The notes beneath the pieces were generated by a model. The model ran no database searches. It was not told the DNA's origin and saw only the letters and a list, made by a program, of their open reading frames with translations. A stretch of DNA of 64,000 nt from NCBI GenBank assembly GCA_013397075.1, contig VWZS01006721.1:952119-1016118 (forward strand), given 5' to 3'. Shown piece after piece: positions 38,062 through 47,860 of this stretch (position 1 is its first letter; every line of letters begins with the position of its first letter). Source of the stretch: Rhabdornis inornatus (lineage: Eukaryota; Chordata; Aves; Passeriformes; Rhabdornithidae). The translations under genes and the position numbers were made by a program.

Positions 38062-41000
38062 CTGCCATGGCAGCACTGCAGAGTGCTGGCGGCATCGAAG
38101 AAGTTAATTAGCAGCATTGAGCTAGACTTTAGGAGACGAGTCTTAATAAGTGTTGCTAAAAATATTACACTAGTCATTTCCAGAACAAACACAATCAGTG
38201 GCAGACGAGAGAGGAGAGCAATCCAGACCTGTGAGCTACCATGGTGGAGGTATTTTCAGTGGGGAACAGGAATAAAGGCTACTCATTTCAAAAACGCAGA
38301 AGTAGAAAAACAAATCTAGGATAACCGTGTCCCAAGCCAGGCTAGTGGCTCTGCAGCCAGGCCACAGCAGAACTGCTAGGAGCAGAAGGTGTTTGCACCA
38401 CACAGGGCCCTGAGGTGCACAAATATAACCTACATTGAGAGGGTATTGCCTTGAGAAAAAGCCTGGCAGCTTATAATCTTGGTTTGGGCTGGGAGGAAAG
38501 GAGCTGGCAGAGGCAACAGCTCAAAAATGGAACATCCAGGAGTCTCTTCTTGGGCTAAACCCCCAATCCCATGCAGATCTCCATCTCTGCACACAAGCCA
38601 GCTAAATCTGCTCGCCAAGGATGGGCTAATCACAAAAATCATGTTTGAAAATCCAACACTCAAAGGCTGTCTCTATTACACAATGCAGTCCTCCTTTCTC
38701 ATGAAAAAAGCAGCCTTGGACACTTGCTATGTGTCACCTCCTGCTCCCTGCTGCTGGCAAACAGCTCTAACCCAAAGTGCTGGCACATTCACAGCTGGGT
38801 TTGGTGCAAAGTACTTGCACTGGACTGATAAGCCATGGTTGATGTCAGCATGACTCAGTGGTCTCCGACTCAATGAAAGAACAATTAATCAGTCCAATTC
38901 CTCACGTTGAGGAGCCCGCTACAGAAGAGCAAAAGCCACTATCCTTCACTGGCAGTTAATGCTTTTTTCCCTGTGCAATCACCCCTCTATCTGCACCCCA
39001 TGCTTGCTGCCAGAAACAGCTGTCTCAGCTTTTCAGGCACTTCTTGGCAAGATCCTTTCCCCCCTCACAGTGTTTGACAGGATTATGAAGTGCCGAAGCC
39101 TCGGGCTGCTTTTGTTTTGAAGCTTGAAAGTGAAGTTTTAGTTTAATCATTTTGTCTCTTCCTGCCCTTCCCCTACTTCAACCTTCCTGGCTGCCCACCA
39201 GCCCAGTCCCCAAGCATTCCCATGGGAACAGGACCCCAGCCCATGGATGTAGGCATGGCCAAGGATACAGAAGGTATCCCAGTTTAGCTCATGGATGGGT
39301 TAGGTACCATTTTCACAGGGTGGTTTAAATAGGTGTCTCAGAGCAGGAGCAATGAACTGAGGAAGGCTGCTCCAACTATGGTAAAATTACCTGCTGTTCC
39401 ATGGTAGTTTTACTAAGGAAAAAGGAGCAACCACATAGTTATTTCTACTGGAGACACTGAAGCTCCTCCCACTGTACTAACCAAACAGTATTAATATTTA
39501 TGACACGCTCTGCAAAAGGAGAATTTTGAAGGTGACAAATAATTGCGCTTTTTAAGGGTTTTTTATGAGAAGGTAGACGAAAGAGCTCAAACTCCAGCTT
39601 TCCAGACAGAAGGTAGATACCCCTAATTTCAGAAGTCTAGTGTGCTTTTTTATCATTTTTTACTCAAACACTACTTTACAAAGAGGGCAAATTTAGAACA
39701 GGATAAAAATTAAGAGACAGACCAGGCCTCAAAATGGAGTATGAATGCAATACTTCCCTCCTGTCCCTTTGAGCTTAAGGTACTGTCTGCCCAACAGATG
39801 TAGGCTGAAAGGTCTGCTTTGTTGTAAAAGATGTTCTGCTTTTTTCACCTCCAAACTTAGACATCCCTGTTTGTCTTAGACAGAAAAAGAGACTGAAATA
39901 TTCATTGACTAAATGTAACATGAATATGTGGGCAAGTATTGGTGGATAAAAGCCAGGGCTCCAGTCACTCTGCACGTTTAGCAGAAGCTTATGTCTCTGA
40001 AAGCCTCCAGCAACACTGTGCAACCAGCAGCTGTCACTGTAAGCAATGAGGAGGAACAGCAGTGAGAGCTGGGGATGCTCCTAGGTGGGAGGAAAGCAAC
40101 TGGAAAGTAAAAACACAGGAGAAGCAGCAATTAAGCACTCAGCAGCTTCCTAAAAAATGGCCTTTGTCCACCAGGAGAAGCTGCTCATCAGAAAGGCTCA
40201 CCCCGCCTTTTAAAATGCAGCCCGGATTCAAGCTCAGAGATAGCAAATGTGGCTTATCACAACGGGTTCTTGAAGTGATAGCAACTCACATCCTGTGCAC
40301 AAGTGGGATTTAAGATTCCATAGCCCTTTGGATGCGTTCCTGGGCAAGGAAGTCGGGTGTCGGAAGCTCACAGCTCCATGTGAGCACGTGGAAGCTCTGA
40401 GACGCTCAGGTTCCTCTGCCCACTACCCACATTACTCAGCTGTCAAAGGAAAGGCCTCAGATTTATGATGTGAAAATTACATTTTAACGAGGTGTCATAT
40501 GTGTTTAAAGTCCTTATTCATCACCATGCTGCCACATCTTTTACCCAAGACACAAACGCACTTAATTAGCATATTGTAAGGACAGACTCTTCACCTTATC
40601 TGCATTGTGAAACTGCTTCAGGAAGAAAAAACACAAAACAACCCAAACATTCTGACTGAATAAAATACTTGCAATCACAAGTCAAGAGAGCATCCCACAA
40701 CACTTGACAAAATGTGGAAGAGAGAAAGTTTGATGTGCACCCTCTGAGGTTCTTAAAATATCACAGATATCCATGTAATTTCTGTATCACAGTTGTATCT
40801 GTATCACATTCTGTATCACCAGAATGGCTGTCCACAGTGTTAATGTGAAATGTGTGGAAGCCACTTAAGCACATTTAGGTTGTATTAGAAGTCCTACATA
40901 TCACATCGGCATCTTCCTTATACTGGGCATCTTTATTTATGAACTTCACATATCCATGGAACAGCCCATATGGTAGTGCTTGGGTCTCCTGGACATAATT

Positions 41001-44000
41001 TAAAACACCTTCTCGAAAATAGGAGGTCTGTGTTTCCCATGTCACTGGGAATGGCTGCTGGGACATCCAAGGCCAAAATATGCACAAAGGGATCTTTAAC
41101 TTGGTTCAAGCTCTTCCCTGGACTTATCTAAATGCTCATTGGGCAAATCCAGAGCTGCCAGCACTGGGGCATGCACCTCACACATTTAAAGGACAGAACC
41201 TGTGGTCTCTGTGATGCCCAGGAGCCCCTGGCTGGTGTACAGGCAGGAGCTGTGCCTGCTCAGGGAGATACTGAGGCACAGAACCAGGAGATGTGTGTTT
41301 GTATGCAGCACAGGCAGGATAGGAGCACTTCACCTTTTTGGAGAGGAAGGTTTGTTGATATTTTCTTGAGTTTATTTGCACAGAACGTATCCTAAGTGAG
41401 TGATGATTAAAACAGTAACTCTGGTGAATATCAACTGATTAGGTTGCAGAAAATTTTCATGCTGTCACTACAGCCTTCTGTTTCCTTCACTGCATATGTC
41501 TAGTAGGACACATTAAAAAAATAACCTGAATACTGTTCTGGGTTTAACTTCTTGAAGAATGAGAAGTGATGCAGAGCTATCCTTACTAACACTTCAAATT
41601 CAAAATCTCAATAGAAGCTACAAAGAAATAACTCAAAAACTCAAGAACATTTATGAAGAAGCATCCTCCAAAAAGCTCATTTTAAGGCCAAACAGCTCAA
41701 AGAAATACACTTCAAAGGCTTTTGGTAACTTCAAGTTCACTTCTTGAGGGCAGACATTAATGATAGGTTTCTTGGGATTTGCAGGCACTAAGAGTGTTTG
41801 CTTTCAAAACCACTTTTGGGATAAATTAAAAACAACCCCAGACAAAAGGGGAAAAAAAAGAGTGGGGTAAAACGTTAAAATGCAGCTTTTCTCATTTCTG
41901 AGAAAAACAAACGGCTAGGTTTAATTCCATCAAGAGCCTTGAACTGCTTCTAGATCAGCTACACTCAGCTTTTAGCACTTCAAAATATTTTGTTTTCCCT
42001 GGTAACTACAACTGCTGCAGAAGCTGAGCACAGAAACTCCACGATTTGACACTCACTCTCTCCAAGGAGTAAAAAAGCCCATTCTTTCAAATAGCAGGTG
42101 AGAGATGCTCTGCAACAGCAAAGATCTCAAATATGTTCCAAACCTACATGCACATATCTTTAATTAAAAATCACAGAAAATGCTTAGACACTGAACAGCA
42201 AGAGGATGCGAGTCCTGCCTTTCCTATAAATTAAGCAACTCCTGCCAACTCCCAGTTTCTCTGGACAGTTTGGGAAAAGACTAAAAATGCTTGATTCTAG
42301 GTGAACTGCAATCCCCAGAACCTGTATTTTATTTTAGGTATCCCAAAATGTATGATGCAAGTGATTTCAAATATGTTACTGGCTATTTAAGTAGTTAAAT
42401 ATTTCACTTTTCTTGTTATGATCAATTTTTGGTTTTAAGAGCTCTTCTAAAACCTCACCCTTAATTGTTTTTTAACAACCCATATGTTCAACCCATCAAT
42501 TTTACAATCCTTCTTTTATTTTTTAATTAAGCTGATACTGTTTACAAATTTTGCTACTTGAATTGTAGCACCATGGAAAATGCCTGCATTGAACATGGCT
42601 CTAATACGGAGAAACTCTGGTGATTTTTGAAGAGAAGAGAAACACATATCCACAATCCATTCTGTAAAAAAATTTAAAAATCTAAAAAAAAAAACCCCAC
42701 AAATAAAATTATCTTGGTTCTTCACTACTTTCCCAGGGTGGTATCAGCTTCTGTTCCTACTCTTTGGTGGAGGAGCTGGGTTTAAGCCAATCAGATATTT
42801 AGTGTTATATGTGAAGCAATGCAGCATAAAATTTGGTGCTGACCTAAAAATGGGTTGCATTTGGAAGAGAAAGCATCATGCAGACCTGGTCTCCTGGCTC
42901 CTCTCTGCACAAAAGCCTGATATCAAGCAACTATTTGCTCACCTGTTCAACTTAAAATCAGTGCTCCTGTTTCAATGATTCATCAAAAATTGTTCCCACT
43001 AATCACGCTATGTGAGTGATGGAGCAGTAAACTCCCCTAGTGAAGTTTTTTTTCTTCTCTTTGAAATGTCTTGGCCCATTCAAGTTTTCTCAAAAAATTC
43101 AGCTGCTGTCAGAGCAGACCTCTCTCAAAAGTCCTCTATACTTGTAAAATATTGAGGTAATGGGATCCTTATGCAGTTTTGCCAGAAAGGAAATCCCGAC
43201 AATTTTCAGAGGAGAAATCTGCATATAAAATTTAGTCTTTTGTCCATATTACAAAGCTTTGTAAAAAAATTTGCACACCAGGAATGTCAGAGAAGGCTCA
43301 CCAGACTCCCTGACACCAAATTAACTCTCTCATGCCCACCACTCAAAGCTAAGAATTGCTTCAGCTTCCAATCTGAGGCACTGGGGGATTCTAAATTCTC
43401 ATCTAAAGCAGTGAAACTAAAGGGGCTTCAAACCAGAGTGATGCAAAGATAAAAATCAAATCCTTGCACCTCACACACTTTCAGCCCCCTATGAGGTTTT
43501 CACTTACCCTCCCATTTCACCATCTTACACTGCAAAAAAAAAAAGGGGAGAACAATTTCCTTTTTTAATAGGATTTTCCCCCCTTTTTTAGGTTTTTCAC
43601 TGACTAAAGCTGCTTTTTTTTCTTTTTTTTATTAAAGCTGCTATTACTGACAATGGTCAGTGAAGAGTCCATTATAATACCTGGAAATAATTCAGTAAAA
43701 AGGAGAGAAACTCTGTGAAATGGAAGGGATGCAATTGATTTCCACTCCTTGAGGATAGCCAATAGCTCACAAATTGCTCTGCTTCACTCCACCACCCAGA
43801 AAGTACATGCTTGTCATTAAGTTTGGAGAATGAGAAGTATTATTTCATTTCTTACTCCTCTGAGATCTTGCAGAGGTCAACATCATTGAAAATATCTCTA
43901 CTCCTTAACAGTCACTCAGTTCTTGTTCATCTGCTTCTTCAAGATTTTCTTCTCCCCTTCCTTGCATTTTTGTAAAAAAAAAAAAAAAATCACCATTTCA

Positions 44001-45061
44001 CTGCCAGTTTACTACTTTTATTTCAGCCCTCCCCAGATTTTCATACCCACAACTTCTTTCAGCATCTCTTGATCAATTTTCATTTTATATGGGTAACAGG
44101 CTGCACACAGGAAAAGAAAATCTCATCATCAGACACCTTTTCACTTTTCTTTTGCAATCTAAAGCCCTGAATCCACCCACCCACTTTCAAGTTTCTTACT
44201 TACAAAAAGAAATGTTTCAGAAGAAGCCATGTTATGAGTTGAATACTTTACTGTCCAATTTATATTAATTCTGCCTTTTTTCTTACTTTTTCTGCCTTTC
44301 AAAGTACACAGTCCACCACAAGAACTACCTGATACTATGACTACATCAGTAAAGTAACAACCATTTAAAATGACTGAGCAGATCCTGTTTGGAAATTCTT
44401 GCAACATCATACAAGCTTCACCATAGAGTGTAGGCTAAGTCTTGTTACTAGTAAAGTGGTAACTTTATAATTGCCAAATGATGATGGAGTTGATAAAGGT
44501 AAGGGAATATACCTAAGTAACTACCAGCACAATTTCTAACAGGAAAAATGATGGAAAAGCTGGGAAATCTCTGGGGGCCAGATGATCCTCTAAGATAAGG
44601 TATAGTAATTCACAGCAAGTCATGAAATGCTTTAAAAAGAAAGAGAAACTTCATAGAAAATAAAGGAAGAATTTTGAGGATTTTGTTGATTCTTCTCGTG
44701 ACTCCAGACACACTTGTGGGTGCATGATCACATATTCAATTAGTCTCAGCTTCTCTAAAAAGACAAAACTCCCCCAGCTTAATGAAACAAAGTAATTTAA
44801 ACTGGAAGGTGTTTTCCTCCAGCTGTTTGCAACAACATCTTCCACACTTTATTTTGTCAAAACTCCTGCAGAACGGAAAATGATCTGATGATGTACGAAA
44901 GAAATTCGATTCAGGAGAAAAGACTGCTACCTCTGTGAATAAAAGCATCAGTATTTGCTAATTATTTCAGGCTACTTATGTGTAGATACTCCTTTGTCCA
45001 CTTCATTTCAACTAAGACAAAAAAAAACATCTGCACATATTAATGTCTTAATAACCATTAC

Positions 45062-45097
45062 AGATGGGTTCTATTATATAGATGGGTTATTATATAG
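45062..45097 (+). repeat. 18-bp imperfect tandem duplication
   Basis: AGATGGGTT followed by an ATTATATA-type segment occurs twice with period 18. It lies about 130 bp beyond the OLF exon donor in the intron. Confidence 0.85.
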
Positions 45098-45225
45098 CTC
45101 TGTGGCGGGGCTCTTTGCAGAAACTCAGCCAGATCAGTAAGACAAGAGTGTACTTCAATTTCACACAAAAATAAATACTAAAAAAAAAAAAAACAAAAAA
45201 TTTGGTTTGGTATTGAACCCCTTAC

Positions 45226-46026
45226 CTGCTCTGCTGTCCAGCGGGCCAAAATCCAAGGAGTATTTTACAACGTGATAGTTGTTCCATACATACAGGAGGT
45301 TGTCCCGGGGATTATAATCCACAGCAGCAATGTACTGGTAGGAGTTTGGAAAGGGCACATCCACCATGCTATCCTTGCTTTGGTCAGTGTTGTATATGTA
45401 GTCTATTTTATTCCCCGTGGCTTCATTGTCGTCATCTTCGTACACAGACTTCACCACGTATAAAATCCCACAGATCATGAAGGCATTGGAAGCTGACCTC
45501 TTGTCATAGGCAGTATCCCACGTCCCTTCGATCCTCAGCGTGTAAGGGTTCAACTGGCTAATGACTATTTTGCCATTGTTTTGTTCTGTTGCATAGATTA
45601 CCCAGAGCCCGTTCTCATCCACGGCCAGGTCTATGTCGGACTTGCCTCCCCAGCGGTAGGGGGAGGTGTCGTGGTAGTTGGCGTTGGCTATGATTGCCTC
45701 CCCGCTCTTTATCCTGGTCCGCAAGTCAAACTTGACGATGTTCCTGGTCCGCTCCTTGTTGAAGAACAGGGCCCCATCGTACACCACGAACCCCGTGCCG
45801 TCCACCCGGTGCGGGAGCTTGTAGGTGGTGGTCGGCCTCCCGGCAATGAAGTCGTCCTTGGAGGAGTATTCCGTCAGCGTGTCCGTCCGGTACGGCGTCC
45901 AGGGCATGTAGTAGATCTTGTCAGAGGCCTGCAGAGGGTCCTTGCACCAGGCGCCCGACTGGTGGTCAGACTCGAATAGGTGTTCGCTCTGGTAAACTCC
46001 TTTCAGCAGTCCAGGGCAAAGAAAAA
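45226..46026 (-). CDS. ADGRL3: ADGRL3 coding exon: olfactomedin (OLF) domain
   Basis: This internal exon encodes almost the entire extracellular OLF domain of latrophilin-3, a postsynaptic adhesion GPCR. In known latrophilins this five-bladed propeller binds FLRT proteins and works with the lectin domain in binding teneurins. The open frame starts with VFLCPGLLKGVYQ and ends with FGPLDSRA. Visible landmarks are AWCKDPLQ, MPWTPYRTDTLTEY, RVDGTGFVVYDG, ERTRNIVKFDLRTRIKSGE, SPYRWGGKSDIDLAVDENG and VDYNPRDNLLYVWNNYHVV. The Cys of FLCPG and the Cys of FMICG are 182 residues apart, the spacing I recall for the human C203-C385 disulfide. The Asp of DIDLAVD, the Asn-Ala of SNAF and the Val-Asp of AVDYN sit where the known Ca2+-site residues fall. 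The sequence fits ADGRL3 and not ADGRL1 or ADGRL2 (YQSEHLFESDHQSG, SSKDDFIAGRPTT). The acceptor is CCCCGTGACAG before TTTTTCTTTGCC; the donor is GAGCAG then GTAAGG. The exon is phase 1 at both ends and has no frameshift. A longer open frame (45161-46033) merely reads into intron. Confidence 0.97.
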
Positions 46027-46742
46027 CTGTCACGGGGAAAAGAATTTAACAGAAAAACAAAAGTTAATGACAATTGAGGGGTGACTGGCCCAAGCATCTC
46101 AACACCTCTAGTCCCGGAGCAGAGGACACTTGAGATGAGAGGAAACCCAAGAGCAATGCCTTGTAGCTGGAGACTATCCTTCCTGCCCACCATACCTCTG
46201 GAAAAAGATGTGCTCCACCAAACTGGGTTTCTTCCCCCCCTGCTGCTTTTCCTATGAACTGTGGCTCATTTTCTTATAGCTTTCCAAATCTATTTTTACA
46301 CTGATACTTACTTGGACCACTCGCTTTTGTAAACTCTGAAATGAATATATCCCCCCAAAGGATTTCTGAGTTTGTATTTCCAAATTATATTCTGCAGTGA
46401 ATCTGTACCTACTAGGTGAAGGGCTAAACTCCGGGGGAATTGATCCACATATTTATTTGAACAGCCCACAGAAGAGTGGCCTAGAAATGGAAATAAGAGA
46501 AAGAAATTCCCATCCTTACAGCCCAAGTGATATTAAATATTTAAAGGATACCAATACCAAAGCAGAGGCAAATCCCTTAGCAACTCGGAAGAGCATTTAA
46601 AGCAAAGGGGGGTGGGGGGAGGGAACCACCCATCTGGAGTATAACTAGAAATGAGACTTTCCAAGCTGCTACAGGACACATGAAACATGCAGTCCACACA
46701 ATTGAAAACGAATGACATATATGGATGCTGAAAGGAAAAGAC

Positions 46743-46777
46743 AAGGAAGAAAGGAAAGAAGGAAGGAAAAGAAAGAG
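46743..46777 (+). repeat. 35-nt homopurine (GGAA/GAAA)n tract
   Basis: Uninterrupted purines on the plus strand, so a C/U-only tract in the ADGRL3 transcript, about 1 kb downstream of the microexon and 0.7 kb upstream of the OLF acceptor. Confidence 0.9.
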
Positions 46778-47043
46778 TTGGCTGGAGAGGAACCCAATGT
46801 CTAGATTTTAATCAGTTAAAAAATGTCCTGTTAAATATAGTAGTAATTCAAACTTAAAAACATACACCTTCTATTGTTACATGAGAGGAGCACAGAGGAG
46901 CAGTTTGACTAACTGGGATGCTTTGCTGCTCAGACTTCAGGGGGGCTGACAGGGGCCACAGCACACCCAAGACCTGGGAAGAGGCTCAGCCACTGCCCAG
47001 CTGACCTCAGCCCCACTGGAACACCACCACCGAGGGGCCAGCT

Positions 47044-47078
47044 GGATGGATGGATGGATAGATGGATGGATGGATGGG
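47044..47078 (+). repeat. (GGAT)n tetranucleotide microsatellite
   Basis: About eight GGAT/GGAT-like units with one GATA interruption, in the intron between the microexon and the OLF exon. Confidence 0.95.
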
Positions 47079-47756
47079 GAGGCAAGAGGAGGGATGCTGC
47101 GGAGCAAATCTGGCCCTCGCCATCCCCATCAGCACCCTCCTGGCCTGGAGGTGCTGCACACGCTTGGGGGGGAGAATATTGGCTGGTTATTTGGAAGGCT
47201 GATCTCCGTGAGAGGCACAGTAACCATGACGATGGGATGGGCAGCAGGGAGGCATGAAGAAGTATCCCACCGCGCGCTTCTGGCAGATGGGATCCCACAT
47301 TCACACTTCCTGCTCGGAGCATAATTCATTATTTTTTGTAAATGCAGAAATTGGTAATGCTGTCTGGAGAGCAAGACAGGAGGAAAATCAGATTTAATAA
47401 CCAGTATAAAATTATATAGATCCATTGGAGTCTAAGTAACCACACAGAGTTGCTGAAAAAGGGGTGCCATTTCCAAGAGGCTCTTATGCCATAATTAGAT
47501 ATACTTATGCACATACATATGTATGCACACCTTCCAAATTCTTTGGGGCAGGAAAAGTATCTAAGCCTTTGAATAGAAATTTAATGAAAAAAAAAAAAGG
47601 TGGCGCTGGTAAAAACTTTTCAGCAAATATGAGTTATCTGGTGAAGTTGAGCAGCAGAGATACTAAATAAACTTTAACAAAAAGGTAGTGAGAATTAATG
47701 ACAAAGTATTTCAACTAAAACGTTAAACTGTTAAATAACTTAGCCTATACATAAGT

Positions 47757-47771
47757 AATATATATATATAA
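47757..47771 (+). repeat. (AT)n dinucleotide repeat
   Basis: Short AT alternation 20 nt beyond the microexon donor in transcript order; lies in a generally AT-rich flank. Confidence 0.9.
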
Positions 47772-47791
47772 TTTGAACGGTATTTAATTAC

Positions 47792-47806
47792 CTTTTTGTT
47801 CCACTT
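47792..47806 (-). CDS. ADGRL3: ADGRL3 15-nt microexon (KVEQK, splice site A)
   Basis: The minus strand reads ...CTCTCTCTACAATAG, then 15 nt AAGTGGAACAAAAAG, then GTAATTAA. With one A carried from the upstream exon (latrophilin sequence VPY-K) and TT from the OLF exon, it translates in frame as K-V-E-Q-K-V, continuing into FLCPG. This is the KVEQK insert known at latrophilin splice site A, between the RBL lectin and OLF domains. In latrophilin-1 the insert has been reported to change affinity for teneurin while leaving other ligands largely unaffected. The exon is far too short for ORF searches. It was found by looking for the expected peptide next to splice signals. Its acceptor has an unusually long pyrimidine tract and it lies 1,765 nt upstream of the OLF exon in transcript order. 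Length 15 is divisible by three, so inclusion or skipping keeps the frame. The chance that correct sequence, phase, AG/GT sites, strand and order all coincide is very small. Confidence 0.94.
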
Positions 47807-47860
47807 CTATTGTAGAGAGAGAGGTAAAGAGAGAAAGGAGAAAAGAGAATAGATTAATGG
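47807..47860 (-). promoter_or_regulatory. Long pyrimidine tract and acceptor of the microexon
   Basis: Read on the transcript strand, about 45 nt before the microexon are nearly all pyrimidine, broken by TTACC and ACAATAG, with repeated CTCTCT, TTCTCT and TCTTT motifs. A branch-point-like ATTAAT lies just upstream of the tract. Such motifs are the established binding preference of polypyrimidine-tract-binding proteins (PTBP1/2), which repress many neuronal exons in non-neuronal cells. Regulation of this exon by PTBP is inference; the tract itself is seen directly. Confidence 0.6.

Larger units (their letters stand above)
15446..45225 (-). other. ADGRL3 intron between OLF exon and linker exon (29,780 nt)
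   Basis: The intron runs from the donor GTAAGG after the OLF exon to the acceptor TTTGTCCACAG before the 81-nt exon. Supported contents are a degenerate CR1 fragment (about 16870-17240), an ancient CR1-type tail (about 35455-35530), a 47-nt poly-A run with a purine-rich trailer (37990-38061), a (TAC)n repeat (17603-17631), a CT/AT dinucleotide repeat (15724-15747) and a G4-like motif (27821-27840). AT-rich tracts near 16.5, 33.1 and 40.5 kb look like possible conserved noncoding DNA. Open frames such as 22380-22994 (204 codons) and 16237-16713 (158 codons) match nothing I recognise. No other coding or RNA gene is supported. Confidence 0.9.
46027..47791 (-). other. ADGRL3 intron between microexon and OLF exon (1,765 nt)
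   Basis: The intron begins GTAATTAA after the microexon and ends TTCTTTTCCCCGTGACAG before the OLF exon. Near the microexon it is AT-rich, with an (AT)n run at 47757-47771 and a 25-nt alternating purine-pyrimidine stretch at 47506-47530. It also carries a (GGAT)n tetranucleotide repeat (47044-47078), a 35-nt plus-strand purine tract (46743-46777; pyrimidine in the transcript) and a G-run cluster (46607-46623). No further exon is visible. Confidence 0.93.

Noticed and set aside
37827..38319. Poly-Phe / poly-Lys open frames across the 37990-38036 A run
   Set aside because: Homopolymer translation artefacts.
45161..45225. Extension of the OLF frame beyond 45226 ending in poly-Phe
   Set aside because: It reads through the GTAAGG donor into an intronic poly-A/T tract.
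45581..45979. 132-codon plus-strand frame opposite the OLF exon
   Set aside because: It is the antisense shadow of the GC-rich OLF coding sequence.
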